DNA from: Leptonema sp964619535
Lineage (GTDB): Bacteria; Spirochaetota; Leptospiria; Leptospirales; Leptonemataceae
Assembly (NCBI GenBank): GCA_964619535.1
Contig: CAZUEX010000001.1
Location: forward strand, 310,001-374,000
Direction of reading: 5' to 3'
Length of the DNA stretch: 64,000 nt
The position numbers were made by a program, and so were the translations under genes. The notes below the pieces were generated by a model that saw only the letters and a list, made by a program, of their open reading frames with translations, was not told where the DNA came from and did no database searches. This document shows, one piece after another, positions 26,007-34,251 of this stretch. The stretch's first letter is position 1. Each line of letters opens with the position of its first letter.

Positions 26007-26618
26007 TTACCACATTCTCCTGAGAAAGGGGCCGCGGCCGGAGGCTTCGCGGTAGCGTCGGTAATGCTCTGCATTCTTTTTGTAGTAGTCCTGATGATAC
26101 TCTTCTGCCCGGTAAAACGGACCTGCCGGTTCCACCGCCACAACAACAGGAGAGGAAAAGCGTTTGCTTCGCTCCAGTTCTTCTATCGATCGCTCGATGG
26201 CGGCCCTTTCTTCTTCGTTTGCATAGAACAGAACCGGCCGATACTGCCTGCCTCGATCTGCAAACTGCCCCCCCGAATCCGTGGGATCGATCTGTTTCCA
26301 GTAGGTCTGAAGCAGCTCATCAAACGAAATGGTCGTTGCATCATAGTAGATGCGCACCGCTTCGACGTGATCGGTAAGGCCCATGCTTACCTCATCATAT
26401 ACAGGATTGACCTTGCTGCCACCGGTATAGCCGGCCTCAACGGCATATACACCGGGCAGCTTCTCAAAAGGGCCTTCCATGCACCAGAAACACCCGCCGG
26501 CAAAGATGGCCGTGGAGGCCGTGGCCGGTACCTGTTCCCTGGCCTCCACCGTACGATCGGGTCCGCCAGGCCCGCAGCTCAGCAGAATTGTGATCAGCCA
26601 GACCGGATAAGCTTTCAT
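26007..26618 (-). CDS. msrA: Peptide-methionine (S)-S-oxide reductase MsrA, exported
   Basis: Reduces methionine S-sulfoxide in proteins. The catalytic motif GGCFWC (Cys43, Cys46) is followed by MEGPF. GYTGG, the HVEAV segment and EEYHQDYY are family positions. Of 203 residues the first 35 form a signal peptide with a possible lipobox LLSC, so the enzyme probably acts in the periplasm or on a membrane surface. No C-terminal resolving cysteines are present; recycling would use the second Cys of the motif. OxyR is encoded nearby, across the transposase-derived ORF. Confidence 0.92.
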   Translation of the reverse strand: MKAYPVWLITILLSCGPGGPDRTVEAREQVPATASTAIFAGGCFWCMEGPFEKLPGVYAVEAGYTGGSKVNPVYDEVSMGLTDHVEAVRIYYDATTISFDELLQTYWKQIDPTDSGGQFADRGRQYRPVLFYANEEERAAIERSIEELERSKRFSSPVVVAVEPAGPFYRAEEYHQDYYKKNAEHYRRYREASGRGPFLRRMW

Positions 26619-26962
26619 AAGGCCTTTTCGTCAGCAGCTTTAGCAGGTTACCTCTCTGTGTGGATTTGCAAAAAAGTTTGATGTGCAACAAATATACAGG
26701 CATGGGGCTGTTCCGTATGTTCTCTGTTACCGTTCGATATCTTCGTTTCAGACCGATACCGTGCAGAGTGTGATCTGTCTGAAGATGTTCCCTGCGTTTC
26801 ACTGTTAAAGCTCGTATTATTGCAAGAATTCTGAAAAAGGTTAGACATTATTGGTGGGTTTGTTATGTTTTTGCCGTCGATGAAGGATTGTTTAATCGAG
26901 CGTGGTGCCGGATGGCAAAATCACGGTCAGGAGCATGATACGTACAGAAAGGATGTGGCGGT
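26619..26962. other. 344-nt intergenic region between msrA and transposase-derived ORF
   Basis: This divergent region must hold the msrA promoter and probably one for the ORF at 26963. It is AT-richer than its surroundings. I see no convincing -35/-10 pair, hairpin, tRNA or IS terminal repeat in it. The end nearest 26963 carries a good SD (AAAGGA) for that ORF. Confidence 0.4.
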
Positions 26963-27799
26963 ATGGTGTGGAAGAGTGCCATAGAAAGGGTGTCACGACT
27001 GCCACTGAATCATTACGTTGCCTGGGATGATTTCTCCAGGAAACTGGAAGATATGTGCCACCTGTTTGTGTGGCTGGAGGACGGCATCGAAAACTACTGG
27101 CATAGGGCAGGGGCCTCGAATCCCCGGGGGCGGAAGAGGGTATACTCCGATGTGGCGATAGAATTTGCCCTGACCATGCGTTTCCTGCTTGGATTGCCTC
27201 TACGTCAGACGGTGGAATTTGTTTCCAATTGCTTTCTTTTTACCGGCATTGCCAGCAGCATTCCCGATCCGAGCCAGATCTCACGACGGGAAAAGCGATT
27301 CACGATCAGCCCTCATGTTGTTCGTTCTCATCCGGACGAAGCAGTGCATATAATGCTGTCACGCAACGGTACAACGATCAGAACGGACTCCCATTTCACA
27401 AAAGAGCGTGAAATGTATCGGCAGAGCAGCTGGTGCAGAGCCCTGCTGACGATCGATTCCTGTGGCGGAGCGCCGATTTTCAGTATCGTTTCCATGAGGA
27501 AGGATGAGGTGGACCAGGAAACGAACTTCCATATGCCAGAGGGTTTCAGCATCTCCATGGAGGATGTAAAGCCGGTTAGCGATGGTGAGGCCTTTCTTCT
27601 TGATGCCCTGAACCAGGGCATGCGCGAAGTGTTGCAAAACTATGACCAGGGTCCGTTTGAGCCGATTGATTCACTGTCCGAGAATGTTGTGCAAAAGCGT
27701 CTTGCTCCTCTGCAAAAGGGGCGGTGGCAGAAGCAGAAGGGAATCTTTAGCGGCCCTCTTGTGAATGTGGCGGTCAGCCGCCATCTACCTGTGCAGTAG
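26963..27799 (+). CDS. Transposase-derived protein (IS5-like N-terminus), catalytic core degenerate
   Basis: 278 residues in one uninterrupted frame with a good SD. Residues about 55-115 match the N-terminal region of IS5/IS903-group transposases: YSDVAIEFALTMRFLLGLPL, then RQTVEF and PDPSQISRREKRF. Where the first catalytic Asp should be (normally DSTGLK), the sequence reads MLSRNGTTI. The later Asp and Glu landmarks are not recognisable, and the C-terminus is short and unlike the family. No inverted terminal repeats or target duplication are visible. It is either a decayed single-copy remnant or a domesticated DNA-binding protein; the intact frame favours the second. Confidence 0.6.
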   Translation: MVWKSAIERVSRLPLNHYVAWDDFSRKLEDMCHLFVWLEDGIENYWHRAGASNPRGRKRVYSDVAIEFALTMRFLLGLPLRQTVEFVSNCFLFTGIASSIPDPSQISRREKRFTISPHVVRSHPDEAVHIMLSRNGTTIRTDSHFTKEREMYRQSSWCRALLTIDSCGGAPIFSIVSMRKDEVDQETNFHMPEGFSISMEDVKPVSDGEAFLLDALNQGMREVLQNYDQGPFEPIDSLSENVVQKRLAPLQKGRWQKQKGIFSGPLVNVAVSRHLPVQ

Positions 27800-27810
27800 A
27801 TTGCCCGGCT

Positions 27811-28737
27811 TTAGATCTGAATACCGATGACCTCTCTGCCCTTTTTGGTTTTTAGCTCTGCCGGAATGCGCGAAAGAATAAGCTCTTTTACTGCATCAAG
27901 AAGCTTGCGCCTGAAGAAATAGGGGCCGTGTACCAGGCTGACCTCTCGGGATGGTTGTGGGTCCTTCAAAGGAACGACGCGAGAATCGTTCTTCGGGGCA
28001 GCGAGCTGTGGAAGCAGCGTCATGCCAGCACCGAGGTCGACCATCTTTTTCAATGTGTCAAGGCTGCCGCATTCAATGCGGCCGGCAGAACGGCTGCTGC
28101 AAAGCTGTAAGGACTGATTGCGAAAACAGTGATCTTCACCGAGAAGGATCATATCGAAGCGTCCTTCTCCATCCGGTTTACGGTCCAGTGTACGCAGCTC
28201 CACCGGTCCGGGAATCGCTACACCTTTCGGGTAGTAGGCCACGAAGGGCTCATAGTAAAGCGGTATCTCTGTTAGATCGTCTTCTTTCAGCGGTGTTGCA
28301 AGAATGCCGATATCCATTTCATCGTTGCGTATCTTTTCGATGATCTGTGATGTGGGCAGCTCGAAGATGCGGAACTGCAGGTGAGGATGATTGCGCGAAA
28401 GCGAACGGAAAAGCTCGGGCATCAAGACCGGAGCCAGCGTCGGAATCAGTCCGATCCTCAGCTCGCCGACGAGTTCGTCCTCGTCTTCTCGAAAAAGCTC
28501 TTCCAGGCGACCGGCTTCGCGAAGCACGGTACGGGCCTGTTCGATGATCTTGCGTCCGGCGGCGGTTGTGACAACGGGCGTCTTACGACGGTCGAACAAC
28601 TCAACACCGATTTCCTGTTCCAGCTTCTGTATCTGCAGACTGAGGGTTGGCTGGGTAACCAGGCAGTGCTGTGCGGCCTCCACAAAGCTACCATAGCGGT
28701 CAACGGCGACGATGTAGCGCAGCTGTGTAAGGGTCAT
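27811..28737 (-). CDS. oxyR: Hydrogen peroxide-sensing LysR regulator OxyR
   Basis: A LysR-family transcription factor of 308 residues. The N-terminal winged HTH is typical (SFVEAAQHCLVTQPTLSLQI, then KLEQEIGVELFDR). The ligand domain carries HCFRNQSLQLC, with Cys204 and Cys213 spaced nine residues apart exactly like the redox pair Cys199/Cys208 of E. coli OxyR, so a disulfide switch is likely. Targets are not visible; msrA at 26007 and dps at 58846 in this window are plausible members. The 3' end converges on the transposase-derived ORF with an 11-nt gap. Confidence 0.9.
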   Translation of the reverse strand: MTLTQLRYIVAVDRYGSFVEAAQHCLVTQPTLSLQIQKLEQEIGVELFDRRKTPVVTTAAGRKIIEQARTVLREAGRLEELFREDEDELVGELRIGLIPTLAPVLMPELFRSLSRNHPHLQFRIFELPTSQIIEKIRNDEMDIGILATPLKEDDLTEIPLYYEPFVAYYPKGVAIPGPVELRTLDRKPDGEGRFDMILLGEDHCFRNQSLQLCSSRSAGRIECGSLDTLKKMVDLGAGMTLLPQLAAPKNDSRVVPLKDPQPSREVSLVHGPYFFRRKLLDAVKELILSRIPAELKTKKGREVIGIQI

Positions 28738-28775
28738 AGGTCAGAGAAAGCCAGGCGCAGCAACCTGACCACTCC

Positions 28776-30791
28776 TTATTCTGTGCGAAACTGTGGATGT
28801 TTCAGGATGGCTTCGTCAAAGGCAGCACGACTGATTTCGTTCAGGTCAGCAGGATACCTGGCATCGCTTCGCTTCCAGCGTTCAAGCCAGCTTTGTTCCA
28901 GCAGTTGCAGATCCTGTCGACGATGGAGCGCTGCTTCGGTTAATGCAATGGTGGTTTCCGGCTTCGTGCCTGTGCCCGTGCCGGCTGCCACAGAAAAGCC
29001 GGCTGCAAGCAGGGTGGCCCGCACGCGGGTTGCTGCAGAATAGGTGAAGAGTTCCGTATCATGACCGGCACAGATGTTGTGAATGGACCGAAACGTATCA
29101 AGGGACCAGAGCAAGCCGTTGGTCTTATACGAATACGGATCATAGAAGATCAGATCGGGCCTTGCAGCCCGATGCATGGTCTCAAGAAAATCGCCTTTTA
29201 AAAGCTGCCATGTTATGGGCAGATGCCTGGATTGCCAGTGGCCGTCTCGCACAAGCAGATGTGGTGCAGCATGCTTCAGGTGCGGAAAACGATCGACATG
29301 TATCAGTGCCAGTCGCAGGGCATCGAGGTCCTGTTCGAAGCTGATGATGTGCAGTGAAGGCCCTGTCTCTTCTGGCTGCCTGTTCAGGACTGTCTCGCCG
29401 CACCGAATGGCGGCCATGGCATTGTAGGCTGCACCGAGTCCTACATCCCAGATTACCAGAGACTGATTGGCAAGCCTTCGGCCCAGGTCAGACTGTTCCA
29501 CGTACAGTCGTTCGGCCTCCGTATCCGGAGCCGAGCCCGGATGCATGAGTTCACCGGAGGCAAGGTGACGGATCCGTGTAAACCCATCCGTGGACTGATG
29601 CAGGGCAAAGGCACCTGCCGATTCAATGTATTTTCGCCTGCTACGTCCTTTACGAGGCGGCGGTCCTGGAGGACGGTCCCGGTCGGGCAGGTCCAGTATT
29701 TCGCGCTGCTCTCTGTAGTAAGAGTCAAAGCTATCGTTCAGGATATGCTCACGCATCGCGGCCATCAGGCGATGATAGAATCGCAGGTTGTGAATGGACA
29801 GCAACTGCCAGCCGAGGATTTCCTCGGCCTTGTGCAGGTGATGGATGTATGCCTTGCTGAAATTTCTGCATGTATAACAATCGCAGGCCGGGTCTACCGG
29901 CTCATCGGCGAACCTGTAAACGGACCGCATAAGACGCATGCGACCGCGGCTGGTGAAGGCAACGCTTTGCTGGGCCAGGGCACCGGGAATGATACAGTCA
30001 AACATGTCCACTCCGGCATGGACTGCCTCCAGCAGGTCGATGGGCATACCCACCCCCATCAGGTAGCGCGGACGGTTTTCGGGCATCAGATCGGCGGTAA
30101 AGGCCGTAAACTCATAGCGCTGCTCTCTGGTTTCTCCAACGGCCAGTCCACCGATTGCCAGGCCATCGAAGTCCATCTCAGAGACAACTTCGGCGCTCTG
30201 ACGTCGCAGATCGTGGAAAAGAGCCCCCTGTATGATGCCGAAAAGAGCCTGAGAACTGTTGCCTCTTGCCTGAAGGGATCGCCTGGCCCAGCGATGCGTC
30301 AGGTGCATGGCCTCGGTGGCTGTGCTGTAATCGGCTGTGGAGGGGATGCACTGATCCAGTACCATCATAATGTCAGAGCCGATAGCCTTCTGCATATCGA
30401 TACTCATCTCGGGTGTCAGCAGGATCGTTCTACCGTCCACGTAGCTGCGGAAACGAGCCCCTTCTTCGCTCATGCTACGCGAATGAGGCAATGAGAAGAT
30501 CTGAAATCCACCTGAGTCCGTCAGTACCGATCCAGACCAGTTCATCATACGGTGGATGCCGCCCATCCTTTTGAATACTTCTGCTCCCGGCCGAAGAAGC
30601 AGGTGGTATGTATTGGCCAGAAGAACCTGCGAGCCGACTGTGTGCAGATCTTCAGGCCTTACCCCTTTTACTGTGGCATTGGTGCCCACGGGCATAAACA
30701 GGGGCGTTTCAATTGTGCCGTGCAGCGTACGGAAGGTGGCGGCGCGGGCCCGGCCGGACTTCGCCTGTATCTGGAAATCAAGTCGACTCAC
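28776..30791 (-). CDS. tgt: Fusion: tRNA-guanine transglycosylase (Tgt) plus MnmC-like methyltransferase
   Basis: 671 residues. Residues 1-370 are a Tgt domain: TDSGGFQ (Asp92), FDC (Asp265, expected nucleophile), GGLAVGE, YLMGVG and the zinc site Cys303/Cys305/Cys308/His334. Residues about 390-630 are a Rossmann methyltransferase like the MnmC N-terminal (DUF752) domain: SAM loop VIWDVGLGAAYNA (447-458), ITWQLLKGDF, then DLIFYDPYSYKTN and TYSAATRVR. The fusion joins queuosine insertion at G34 with a possible mnm5-U34 methylation. The RNA-contact loop, PTRxxRNG in most Tgts, is PGALAQQS here. The C-terminal frame continues without interruption and no stop separates the domains. Confidence 0.88.
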   Translation of the reverse strand: MSRLDFQIQAKSGRARAATFRTLHGTIETPLFMPVGTNATVKGVRPEDLHTVGSQVLLANTYHLLLRPGAEVFKRMGGIHRMMNWSGSVLTDSGGFQIFSLPHSRSMSEEGARFRSYVDGRTILLTPEMSIDMQKAIGSDIMMVLDQCIPSTADYSTATEAMHLTHRWARRSLQARGNSSQALFGIIQGALFHDLRRQSAEVVSEMDFDGLAIGGLAVGETREQRYEFTAFTADLMPENRPRYLMGVGMPIDLLEAVHAGVDMFDCIIPGALAQQSVAFTSRGRMRLMRSVYRFADEPVDPACDCYTCRNFSKAYIHHLHKAEEILGWQLLSIHNLRFYHRLMAAMREHILNDSFDSYYREQREILDLPDRDRPPGPPPRKGRSRRKYIESAGAFALHQSTDGFTRIRHLASGELMHPGSAPDTEAERLYVEQSDLGRRLANQSLVIWDVGLGAAYNAMAAIRCGETVLNRQPEETGPSLHIISFEQDLDALRLALIHVDRFPHLKHAAPHLLVRDGHWQSRHLPITWQLLKGDFLETMHRAARPDLIFYDPYSYKTNGLLWSLDTFRSIHNICAGHDTELFTYSAATRVRATLLAAGFSVAAGTGTGTKPETTIALTEAALHRRQDLQLLEQSWLERWKRSDARYPADLNEISRAAFDEAILKHPQFRTE

Positions 30792-30873
30792 AGGACCAGG
30801 CTTCTACAGGGACGGTTACAGGCAAGCCAGCCTGAATAGCGTTGTGCGAAGAAAGGGCTGGAAGTGCCCCCCC

Positions 30874-32724
30874 TTATTCGCCGGGAGTGAGGGTAAACTC
30901 GAAGCGCGCCCCTCTGTCGGGAAGGGCACGGGCCCTGATCTCGCCTCCATGTCGGTGGACGATTCGACGTACCGTGGCCAGGCCAATTCCATTGCCTGGA
31001 AAATCCGTAGCAGGATGCAGGCGCTGAAAGGGACGAAAAAGGTTCTGGGAGTACCGGGGATCAAAGCCTGCTCCATTATCCACAAGACGAAACCACTGCC
31101 TGCCATGTTCTTGAAATCCGCAAAAGTGAATACTGGCCTTTTCGCGATGCGATGTGTACTTGATGGCATTTTCAATCAGGTTGGTAAGGGCAATGTCAAG
31201 CAACTGAGGATCGGCTTCGCAGCTCAGCCCGTCTTCCAGTTCCCAGTCTATTTCTCCGGCCCGTTGCGGAGCATCTTCGAGAAGCCTTTCCATTATAGTC
31301 CGGGCCAGGCTGCTTACATTGATGGTCTGCAGAGCAACATCCATGCGACTGAGCCGCGAAAGCTGAAAAAGAGCGGTGATGAGATCAGACATGCGTCCTA
31401 TCTGGCTGTGGATTCGCTGCATGAGATGACGTACTTCTTCTTCAACGTCGTCGCCCAGCTCTTCCTCAAGCATGGATGTCCAGGCATCGATGGCACGCAG
31501 TGGTGCGCGCAGGTCATGGGATACGGAATAGGCAAAGGCTTCAAGCTCTTCGTTGGAATCTCGCAACTGCTTTGCAATGCGCCTGGATTCGGAATGATTC
31601 ATAATGGTGGAGCGACTCATAATAAAGCGACCCGATTCGTCGAACACAGCCGTTGAACTGAGAAGCACGGGCAGAATGGTACCGTTCTTCTTAACAAAGT
31701 CCATTTCAATGTCGCTGATAAATCCTGTTTCGCGAAAACGAGGAAAATGGTATTCGAATATGGCACGACTTGACTCGGAAATGACCTGATCCACGCGAAC
31801 CTTACCGATGATTTCCTCCCTGGTATAGCCGAGCCAGCGCAGTTCTGTATCGTTCATTCGGATAAACACACCGTTTTCATCGATTGAGTGGTAGCCACAG
31901 GGGGCGTTGTTGTAGAGGTCGCTGAGATCTGCCGTACGGGCCTGTACGATCGCTTCGAGTTCGGCGTTCATTCGATTGATCGCCTCTTCGGACTGTCTGC
32001 GCTCGGTGATATCGGCTGAAAGGATGAAGAGGCCTTCAGGGACTGGTTGAATGCTGAGCTCGAACCAGCCAGCACTGCCGTCAAGATGTTCAAATCGGTT
32101 AACGAGCCGCTCAGATTTACGTTCTTTCATGCATTGCTGTAGCGTTCCAAAGACCGAGGTCTTTTCAAAGCCAGGAAAGACATCGAACATCGTCTTCCCG
32201 AGTAACTCTCTCTTCGCTTTTCGCGCCTGTTTTGCCACAGCATCGTTTACATAGAGATACGTCCAGTCGTAGGCTATGATCTGGCAGCCTTCGAGCAGAT
32301 GGTCAAGCGTTCGCAATAACCTGTCTTCTACTTCGCGAACCTTTTGCTCATGATGCCGGCGTTCTGTCAGGTCGCGAACGGTGGCCAGGTATCGGCCGTC
32401 TGACAATCTCTGTGCATTGAGTTCGACGGCTATGGTGGACCCATCCTTGCGCAGTAGGTTGCGCTCTATGATAAGCGGTCGACCGACTTCAAGAAGATGA
32501 AAGGCTGGCGGTTTTTCCTCTCGGTCGTGAGGGGTGATGAGGTCCACAGGAGACAATTGCAGCAGTTCTTGCCGGGTATATCCCAGCATGTCACAGGCCG
32601 CCGGATTCACGTCGACAAAATTGCCGCCGGGCTCGGCAATTAAGATGCCATCACTGGCCTGCTCGAACAGCATCACGAAAAGATCTGCGCTGTTCTGCGA
32701 CCCCGCATTGTCTTTTCGGAGCAT
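30874..32724 (-). CDS. Cytoplasmic PAS sensor histidine kinase
   Basis: 616 residues without membrane segments. There are three PAS units, at about 15-135 (VDVNPAACDMLGYTRQEL), 150-265 and 290-400 (MNDTELRWLGYTREEI). A HisKA domain follows with SVSHDLRAPLRAID (phosphorylated His at about 419), then an HATPase with NLIENAIKYT, DNGAGF and GNGIGLATV. This is the bacteriophytochrome-type kinase class. It lies 49 nt downstream of a single-domain response regulator, its likely partner. The signal is unknown. Confidence 0.92.
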   Translation of the reverse strand: MLRKDNAGSQNSADLFVMLFEQASDGILIAEPGGNFVDVNPAACDMLGYTRQELLQLSPVDLITPHDREEKPPAFHLLEVGRPLIIERNLLRKDGSTIAVELNAQRLSDGRYLATVRDLTERRHHEQKVREVEDRLLRTLDHLLEGCQIIAYDWTYLYVNDAVAKQARKAKRELLGKTMFDVFPGFEKTSVFGTLQQCMKERKSERLVNRFEHLDGSAGWFELSIQPVPEGLFILSADITERRQSEEAINRMNAELEAIVQARTADLSDLYNNAPCGYHSIDENGVFIRMNDTELRWLGYTREEIIGKVRVDQVISESSRAIFEYHFPRFRETGFISDIEMDFVKKNGTILPVLLSSTAVFDESGRFIMSRSTIMNHSESRRIAKQLRDSNEELEAFAYSVSHDLRAPLRAIDAWTSMLEEELGDDVEEEVRHLMQRIHSQIGRMSDLITALFQLSRLSRMDVALQTINVSSLARTIMERLLEDAPQRAGEIDWELEDGLSCEADPQLLDIALTNLIENAIKYTSHREKASIHFCGFQEHGRQWFRLVDNGAGFDPRYSQNLFRPFQRLHPATDFPGNGIGLATVRRIVHRHGGEIRARALPDRGARFEFTLTPGE

Positions 32725-32773
32725 GAATGTAAGAAGGGTGTTTCATGCTCCGTGTCAACAATAAAGATCAGGA

Positions 32774-33145
32774 TTAGATGTGGGGCAAAAGCGTCTTTAC
32801 CATCTTGCTGTACAGCTCTTCTTTGTTTACCGGTTTGCGGATATGGGCATGAAAGATCGATGGGGCGTCATCGTTGCCCGTCATGGCAAGAACGGGCAGG
32901 TTTGGAGACAGCTTTCTGATTTCGCGGGCTGCTTCAATGCCGTCCATTCCGGGAAGGTTCACATCCATCAACACAATATCAAACCTGTGAGCCGCTACCT
33001 GCTGGACCCCTTCCAGTCCGTCGTGAGCGACGGTCAATTCCACTCCCCATTTCTTCAGTTGCCTTTCGATCAGATGAAGGACGAGTTCACTATCCTCGAC
33101 CACAAGGACACGAATTCCCTGTAGCAGTTCGGTTTTGTCTGACAT
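32774..33145 (-). CDS. Single-domain response regulator (REC)
   Basis: A 123-residue receiver with no output domain. It has the acidic pair VEDSE (about 16-20), the phosphoacceptor in DIVLMDVNLPGMDG (Asp at about 61), AMTGNDD with the switch Thr, and the conserved Lys in RKPVNKEEL. It probably works by phosphotransfer or protein contact with the kinase immediately downstream. Confidence 0.93.
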   Translation of the reverse strand: MSDKTELLQGIRVLVVEDSELVLHLIERQLKKWGVELTVAHDGLEGVQQVAAHRFDIVLMDVNLPGMDGIEAAREIRKLSPNLPVLAMTGNDDAPSIFHAHIRKPVNKEELYSKMVKTLLPHI

Positions 33146-33191
33146 GCTTGCTCCAGATCAATCTATAAGACGGTTCTAAAGCAAAAACAGT

Positions 33192-33246
33192 AACGGGAAA
33201 AATAAAAAAATGCCCGTTTGGTCATGAGGCATGCCTACTGCATGCC
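33192..33246 (-). terminator. Possible terminator of the AEC transporter gene (minus strand)
   Basis: GGCATGC/GCATGCC (33228-33234 with 33240-33246) forms a 7-bp stem with the AEC stop codon in its loop. On the minus strand this is followed after 17 nt by seven T. A second stem AACGGG/CCCGTT encloses that T tract. It could terminate the AEC transcript before the response regulator gene. Confidence 0.35.
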
Positions 33247-34167
33247 TGCAAACCACAGTGGCAGGGTGAGGAACGAAAGACCAATTCCGATGGCAAGCAT
33301 CAACGATGCCAGCGGCCGGTTGAGATCCTGCTCGATGGCAATGATCCCTCCGGTAATCATAGGGCCCATGGCCGCTTCAAAGACGGTCACCCGGGCAATG
33401 AGGGGATCCGACAGGGTGGTCAGATAAAGGCCTGCAATCAGGGCAGGGGCAAGAAGCAACTTGTACAGCAGGCCAATCGTCAGTGCTGGCCACCGGCCCT
33501 TAAGATCGCTCAGCTTTACCTGAAAGCCAACAGCAACAAGAGCGACAGGCGTAAGGGAGGCTCCAAGCTTTTCCAGTACGATCGTAAACCAGTCTGGATA
33601 AGGCAGTGGCCTTAACAGAATCGCCGTAAGCAGTGCAATAAAAGGAGGAAAGGTCAGTACACGGCGCAGTACGGCTACCGTGGCTGAGCCTTGCTGTTCC
33701 TGATGGGGCAGGGAGGACAGCTTCGCGGCCAGAAAGATCCCCGCCGTCGACAGCATCAGGAAGGTGCCCGCCTGATCGGCGATGATGCCGATGCCGAGTG
33801 CCTCTTTTCCATAATAAGCTTCAATCATCGGCAGTCCTACAAAAGAGGTATTGCCGAGGCCTGCCGTCAGTATAAGGCAACCTGCCGTGGCTCTATCGAT
33901 GACCTTCAGTCTGTAAAGAAGCAGGAAAAGCGCCGCACCCACACCGAAAACGATCCAGGGCATGGTAGCCGGGGCAAGCAGCTCTGGTTTAACAGAAAGG
34001 CCGTGGACATGCAGAAGGGCCAGGGCAGGCAGGGGAACGTGAATGATATACCCACCGAGAACGGATGGCGTCTGCACCGGAAAACGTCCGGACCTGGCCA
34101 TGACAACGCCAAGAATAAAGGATACAAGTAACAGGACAATGGACGGGTTCACAGTACTGAAATTCAA
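33235..34167 (-). CDS. AEC (auxin efflux carrier/BART) family transporter
   Basis: A membrane permease of 310 residues with about ten helices in two five-helix repeats. GNTSFVGLPMIEAYYG is the family signature (about 103-120) with the substrate/ion crossover. In the second half GPMITGGIIAIEQDL is the symmetry-related motif. Bacterial members move malate, malonate or other small carboxylates; the substrate here is unknown. It starts at 34167, divergent from fmt across 84 nt. Confidence 0.85.
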   Translation of the reverse strand: MNFSTVNPSIVLLLVSFILGVVMARSGRFPVQTPSVLGGYIIHVPLPALALLHVHGLSVKPELLAPATMPWIVFGVGAALFLLLYRLKVIDRATAGCLILTAGLGNTSFVGLPMIEAYYGKEALGIGIIADQAGTFLMLSTAGIFLAAKLSSLPHQEQQGSATVAVLRRVLTFPPFIALLTAILLRPLPYPDWFTIVLEKLGASLTPVALVAVGFQVKLSDLKGRWPALTIGLLYKLLLAPALIAGLYLTTLSDPLIARVTVFEAAMGPMITGGIIAIEQDLNRPLASLMLAIGIGLSFLTLPLWFAGMQ

Positions 34168-34251
34168 ACATGGGTTCTGCTGTCAGCCGAAACGCGGTGA
34201 TAATCCGAAGGCTTGACCTCTGCCCCCTGAATCACTTTTTGAACCCATCCC

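Noticed and set aside
29541..31656. Two long plus-strand frames (317 and 366 codons) opposite tgt and the PAS kinase
   Set aside because: They mirror conserved coding sequence on the minus strand and show no family features.
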